DNA from: Monilinia fructicola
Taxonomy: Eukaryota; Ascomycota; Leotiomycetes; Helotiales; Sclerotiniaceae
NCBI GenBank assembly: GCA_008692225.1
Contig: VICG01000016.1
Span: forward strand, 950,001 to 1,014,000
Reading direction: 5' to 3'
DNA: 64,000 nt
Part shown: one piece after another, positions 59,601 to 64,000 of the stretch
Numbering within the stretch: the first letter of the stretch is position 1
Layout: each line of letters starts with the position of its first letter
The notes under the pieces: model-generated
What the model saw: only the letters and a program-made list of their open reading frames with translations
Databases searched by the model: none
Told to the model about the DNA's origin: nothing
Translations under genes and position numbers: made by a program

Positions 59601-62600
59601 TTGACTTGTAGTGGCACTTTCGATGTCGAGATCTGCCATCTTGGGACCATACTGAATACTATTCGAAGCCAAAATATCTTTATCGAAACTCTGATTACAA
59701 TTCATGATCGACGTCCTGCATCTACGGACAACCTTCCTCCCGTTATGCGGATGTGCTTGAGGCGTTTCAATAGAATAGCTCACCGTGCCGAAAAAATACT
59801 GCATGATATTGTCCTCAAGGATAAAGAGGGCATCGACTCGACTATTCGATATCTCTGGCCTGGTTACAAGGCAGGTATTTCCTGGATAGCTCTGGATTCT
59901 CCGAACGAGCGATGGCTGGAGACAAGCACGGCTAAATCTAGTGGTCAAAAATCTCTCTCTGTCGTTCTCAACATCCTGAATGGGGAATTACTCATAAACG
60001 GATGTCCCCTTGCCCGTCTACCTCGCAATTATGAGGCTCACGCTACCTATCGGCAAATTTTTGGAGAGGTCAGTAAGTACGCTCATAATTTATCTCCTTT
60101 ACTAACCGTTTGGACACAGAAAATTTTGGATGTCATTCCATCCACAATGCCCGGGATGGCTTTTGAGACCAGGAAATCCATATTCGATCAACAGGTGCGG
60201 TTAATCAGCTAGAAATGGATTGTCCCCCAATATGTACTAACTAATTTAGGTTCACTTTAACATGATTGGCAATGAATTGATTATTCGAACTCGCAAAAGA
60301 CATGAATGCTTTGAGGTTATCCCGAAGCATATCCTAGAAAATGACTTCTCCAATTCGTTCGTAAATAATTACATCTTCATGCGAAATGATAAATCCGGTA
60401 TCATACAATTGAGGCCATTAGACTTGCCGTGGGTATCTTCACACAACGGATGGCAAATTGAGCCTTTCCTACACAAGCACTTCCACTTATCTAAGGGTTC
60501 GACTGCAGTAGTTGATATTAGAAGTCCAACAGCTATTGCTCTATCAACAGTTTTAAATTCTCTGGAGAGTTTGAGCCATATTGATATGGTCTTCAATGGA
60601 TACGATAAGAAATTGGAAATACACCTTCCACGGTTTAAGTTAGATTTCTACAACAACTTGAAGGACTCAAGGCTGGTCTCGAAACAGTTTCGAGGAATGT
60701 TCGTGGACGAAAATCAGAATATCGGTACCTTCACTGGTTTGGTTAGCAAACTTGTATTGTGTAATATTGACAATACATCGAGAATAGTGGTTATTCCAGA
60801 CGGAGAGGTCTCCTTCACGCCACACAATGGCCCACGTTCAAGTGAAGATTGACACTGGATCGAGAAAGCACTGTGGTTATCATGATTACCGAATTGACAA
60901 TCAACTTGGCCGTTTAGCTGATAATGGGAGCCTTCTGACGAAGCTCTACAAGTTACAACTTCACGCGTTGACCTCGGATATCATTCCAGATGCCCTAACT
61001 GGCAGAACCGGTACTGAAGAGGCGCTAGCAGGGTTATCTTCTGCAAGTTTGCTGTCATTTTATACCCTTTCCTCCAGTGAGATAGGACTGCTTCTGAAGT
61101 TGAGAGATTTAACTCCGAAATTTGTCTACTATCCCCCAGAGAAAAATTATATGCAAATTGTTTCATGGTCTACATTGCCGACACTGTCTCAGCATGAAGC
61201 CTTCAGCGAAAAGGTGGACTGCATTTTTAAATATGCCAAATCTTTAGCACCATTTCAAAACGAGCTTAGCCAGAAACTGGAGATTCCAGAATTCCATGAT
61301 CGCTGTGCTGCTAGCTTGATTACCAAGGCCATGATTCGGAATTCCGTCAACCGTGTTGATAGTTTTGGGGCTGAGAGATTCACCGCCGACAAAGATACAG
61401 AATATCAGGCTCGCGATGGAAGCTGTGATGCGAGACGACGTGAAGCTGTGTACAATACCGCCAAATTAGTGAATTCATGGCCACGGTGTTTGAATGTCTG
61501 CAAGGGCTTACAAGGAATCATGGACTCCTTGCCATCATGCATCAGCGGACCAGGCTCAAACCAAACAACTGTCGTCGGCTATAATAGGACATGGTTAGAT
61601 TCACCCGAGGACTTCTTGCCCAATAATTGGTATTCTATTTATCAAACATTATCAGCTAGTAATGAAAGTCGGGACAAGTACAGGATCATGATCTTCTTGT
61701 CAACGTTGGCTTTTGCGCAGAAAGTTGATCAAGTGTTCATCCATTCACTTCTAGCATTTGCTACGAATCCTTCGTTTCGGGGCATACAACTTCCACGATA
61801 TGACTTCTTTGACCTATCCAAAGGATCAGAGCCTGATAAACACGCTCTTACTCGTATTTTCAACTCGATGGCGTACAGTTATTACAACACCCCGGCAAGC
61901 AAGCTTGTTAGGGACCAATTTGAGACTGAGCGAGAAGCAACAGTCCGCATGAAACAGATCTATATTGACTGCAAAGAGCGCGCCGTTAAAACAGGTGTCA
62001 GTTCTCTTATGGCTCAATGGCCAACTGAAATCCTAGTTGCTCCTACAGGTACAGGTTGCTGGTCATACATCGATGTTCAGAATGCCATTGATACAGCTCA
62101 ACCCAGTTTCACTATTTGGTTTCGAAATAAGGAATTTAAGAAGCATATTCTACTAATACAGGCAGCTCTCGACAATATACATCCGATCGATTGTACCACC
62201 GCACATACATGGATTGATCATGTGAAACCTACCACCAGCAAATATAATCCGTTACCCACTTACATAGCGCTCATGGACCTTCTTCAAAACCATCCACCAT
62301 CATTCATCAACAGCGAAAAGTTATTTAAGTTCGAATCACTCCTGATTACAAAGATTCTACCTTTCACCAACAATGATGACCAGTCGAAAGCATCGGAACT
62401 CTTGCTAGAACTTATTCAACACACTTCTGGAAGCTTCGAGACTCAGTATTGCCGTCACTTCAAAGAAAGTGTAAATGCTTTGAAAGAGATACCATGTGCT
62501 CAATTAGCTCCTTTAGCATTATCTTACGCGTTTTCAAATTGCTTGGAACAATGCCAGGCATTGGTAAGAACAATGTACCTCGGAATTCAAGAACAATTAA

Positions 62601-64000
62601 TGTCTTCAATCGAAGTTTTCGGGAAAATAGAGAGCATGACTATGCTTCCGCGCCTGACTCACATCACAATTCTTTCTCTCCTCGCAGAATCCCATCCAAT
62701 TCAGCTCTCGCGGGAATGGAGGCATGCAATTGTATGTTTTGGTCTCGTTCTAAGCACCCTGCAACGTTTAGAGCGTTTGGTAGCCTGTGAAGTCAATAGC
62801 GCAGAGCTTCTCATGGAGCTGTCTAATCCAGGACACGAAGGATGGGACCCGTTCAAGTATCCGGATCGGTTGCTTCTCGAATTAGAGAATGGAATACTCA
62901 TACGAAAAGATCAAGCCCGTATCAGCAAGGAAATGATTGACCCATCATCTGGTGCAAATTCGGCAATGCAGTTAAATATGGGGCTTGGCAAGTCTTCCGT
63001 TATTGTTCCAACTGTGGCATGTGCACTGGCAGACAAGACAAAATTATGTCGTGTGGTAGTTCTGCGTGCATTATCTAAGCAGATGATGAGGTTGCTAGTG
63101 AATAAGCTTGGCGGTATGATCAATCGTCGTATCTTCTTCCTTCCAATCTCACGCGCACTTCAAATGAATGTCGAGGAGGCAGAACAGCTGCGAGAGATCT
63201 ATGAGACTTGTATGAATTCTGGTGGCGTGCTACTCGTGCAACCAGAACATCTACTATCACTCGAGTTGATGGGTCTTGAGATGGTGCTTTCAGGCGGCAA
63301 AAGCGCCAATGTTGGTAGAATTATCAATGATACTCAAGCATGGTTGTTCAAAAACTCGCGGGATGTTTTGGATGAGAGTGATGAGATATTAAATGTGCGC
63401 TATGAGCTGATCTATACCGTTGGTCGACAACAACCTATTGACCTTGCTCATAAGCGCTGGATGTTGGTTCAGCGGGTGTTGGCGGTAATGAGTGACTGCG
63501 TTCAAGCTGTTGCTAAGCGATATGACTATGGTCTTGAGTTAGAAGGCTTGCCTCAAAATGGTGAATTTGCGCGTTTACGAATCTTACAACCCAGCGTCGG
63601 TGATATACTTATTGAGCAGATGGCGCGCCATATTCTTGATCAAGGGCTTCCTGCTTTATCTTTCTTTCGCTTTACAAAGACTGATAGAGATACCCTTTTT
63701 CGATTTATAACAGATCCGAAGTTGGATGAAAAAGAATACTTGGGCGTTATGCAAATGGCGTTCACTAATAAATCGGTAGAGAAAGATAGTACTAATGACG
63801 ACATCAAGAAGAGCCTGCTACTTCTCCGAGGTCTTTTCGCACATGGGACTCTACAGTTTACCTTTTCAAAAAGATTCCGTGTGGATTTTGGTTTAGACTT
63901 GAAACGATCATCTCTGGCAGTTCCATACCACGGGAAAGATCTTCCTGCGGCTCGATCTGAGTTCAGTCACCCAGAAACGACCATTGTTCTGACTTGTCTT
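56647..64000 (+). CDS. Giant DUF3638/DUF3645-type protein (partial, runs off the right edge)
   Basis: Three exons so far: 56647-56920, 56974-60194 and 60250 to beyond 64000, giving about 2,415 residues within the window. The start MISESTLEYIFHHVFLPPKLP is the typical N-terminal DUF6606-like block. The centre is helical and unannotated. Near residue 2060 is the DUF3638 hallmark, GANSAMQLNMGLGKSSVIVP, followed by helicase-like strands (RVVVLRALSKQM, GGVLLVQPEHLL, DESDEIL). Databases often label such proteins ubiquitinyl hydrolases, but no catalytic Cys/His set is evident here. The usual GEGKS reads GLGKS. One extra C in the run at 60831-60833 shifts exon 3; removing it leaves the frame open to base 64000. 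The C-terminal half lies outside the window. Confidence 0.85.

Overview
The window looks like nuclear DNA from a filamentous ascomycete, most likely a Leotiomycete (Helotiales-like). The evidence is short introns (about 40-130 nt) with GTAAGT/GTATGT donors and CTAAC-like branch points, fungal-only protein families, Ser/Thr-rich secreted wall proteins, and very AT-rich islands that resemble transposon relics damaged by repeat-induced point mutation (RIP). The taxon is inferred from protein resemblance only.

Layout. 0-6 kb: a coding-looking minus-strand segment at the left edge, a Ser/Thr-rich GPI-type wall protein (2156-3652), purine microsatellites, and an AT-rich island (about 4.56-5.66 kb) holding an LTR-like palindrome. 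6-9.4 kb: an intact FHIP/RAI16-like gene (endosome-dynein adaptor complex) whose first exon has only nine coding bases. 10.1-12.8 kb: an orphan terminal exon beside a tandem array of about fourteen diverged 146-223 bp units, all sharing the core TAGATGTGCAACA. 12.8-15.9 kb: empty. 15.9-17.3 kb: mitochondrial-type beta-ketoacyl-ACP synthase. 17.3-22.3 kb: mostly empty, with a GC-rich hairpin island and a polypyrimidine tract. 22.3-23.6 kb: an indel-riddled beta-lactamase-like pseudogene. 25.6-27.1 kb: a secreted lysozyme/transglycosylase-like gene with three frameshifts. 27-31.9 kb: gene-poor, with microsatellites and two AT-rich islands.

31.9-32.3 kb: a relic of an amino-acid permease. 32.8-34.9 kb: a P-loop NTPase of fungal type. 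36.1-38.7 kb: a membrane-anchored pepsin-fold protein that has lost both catalytic aspartates. 40.7-43.3 kb: a wall protein with 76-residue tandem repeats. 43.6-43.9 kb: a 290-bp (AAAT)n microsatellite. 44.5-46.2 kb: a SAT4/PTH11-like seven-helix membrane protein. 46.2-49 kb: intergenic DNA unusually rich in TACGGAGTA/TACTCCGTA. 49.1-50.4 kb: a secreted alpha/beta hydrolase. 52.8-53.5 kb: a MAPEG-like membrane protein. 54.1-55.0 kb: a cysteine-rich secreted protein. 56.6 kb to the right edge: a giant DUF3638-type protein, incomplete here.

There is no operon or biosynthetic cluster. A loose theme is secretion and the cell surface: wall proteins, a glycan-active enzyme, a hydrolase, a Cys-rich secreted protein, and receptor-like membrane proteins. 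Four otherwise coherent genes carry in-frame-breaking +1 bases, each inside a short homopolymer (six sites). This is more likely an assembly or sequencing artefact than gene death, so the frames of those genes should be treated as provisional. The most interesting unexplained structure is the 10.36-12.75 kb repeat array with its strongly conserved core.
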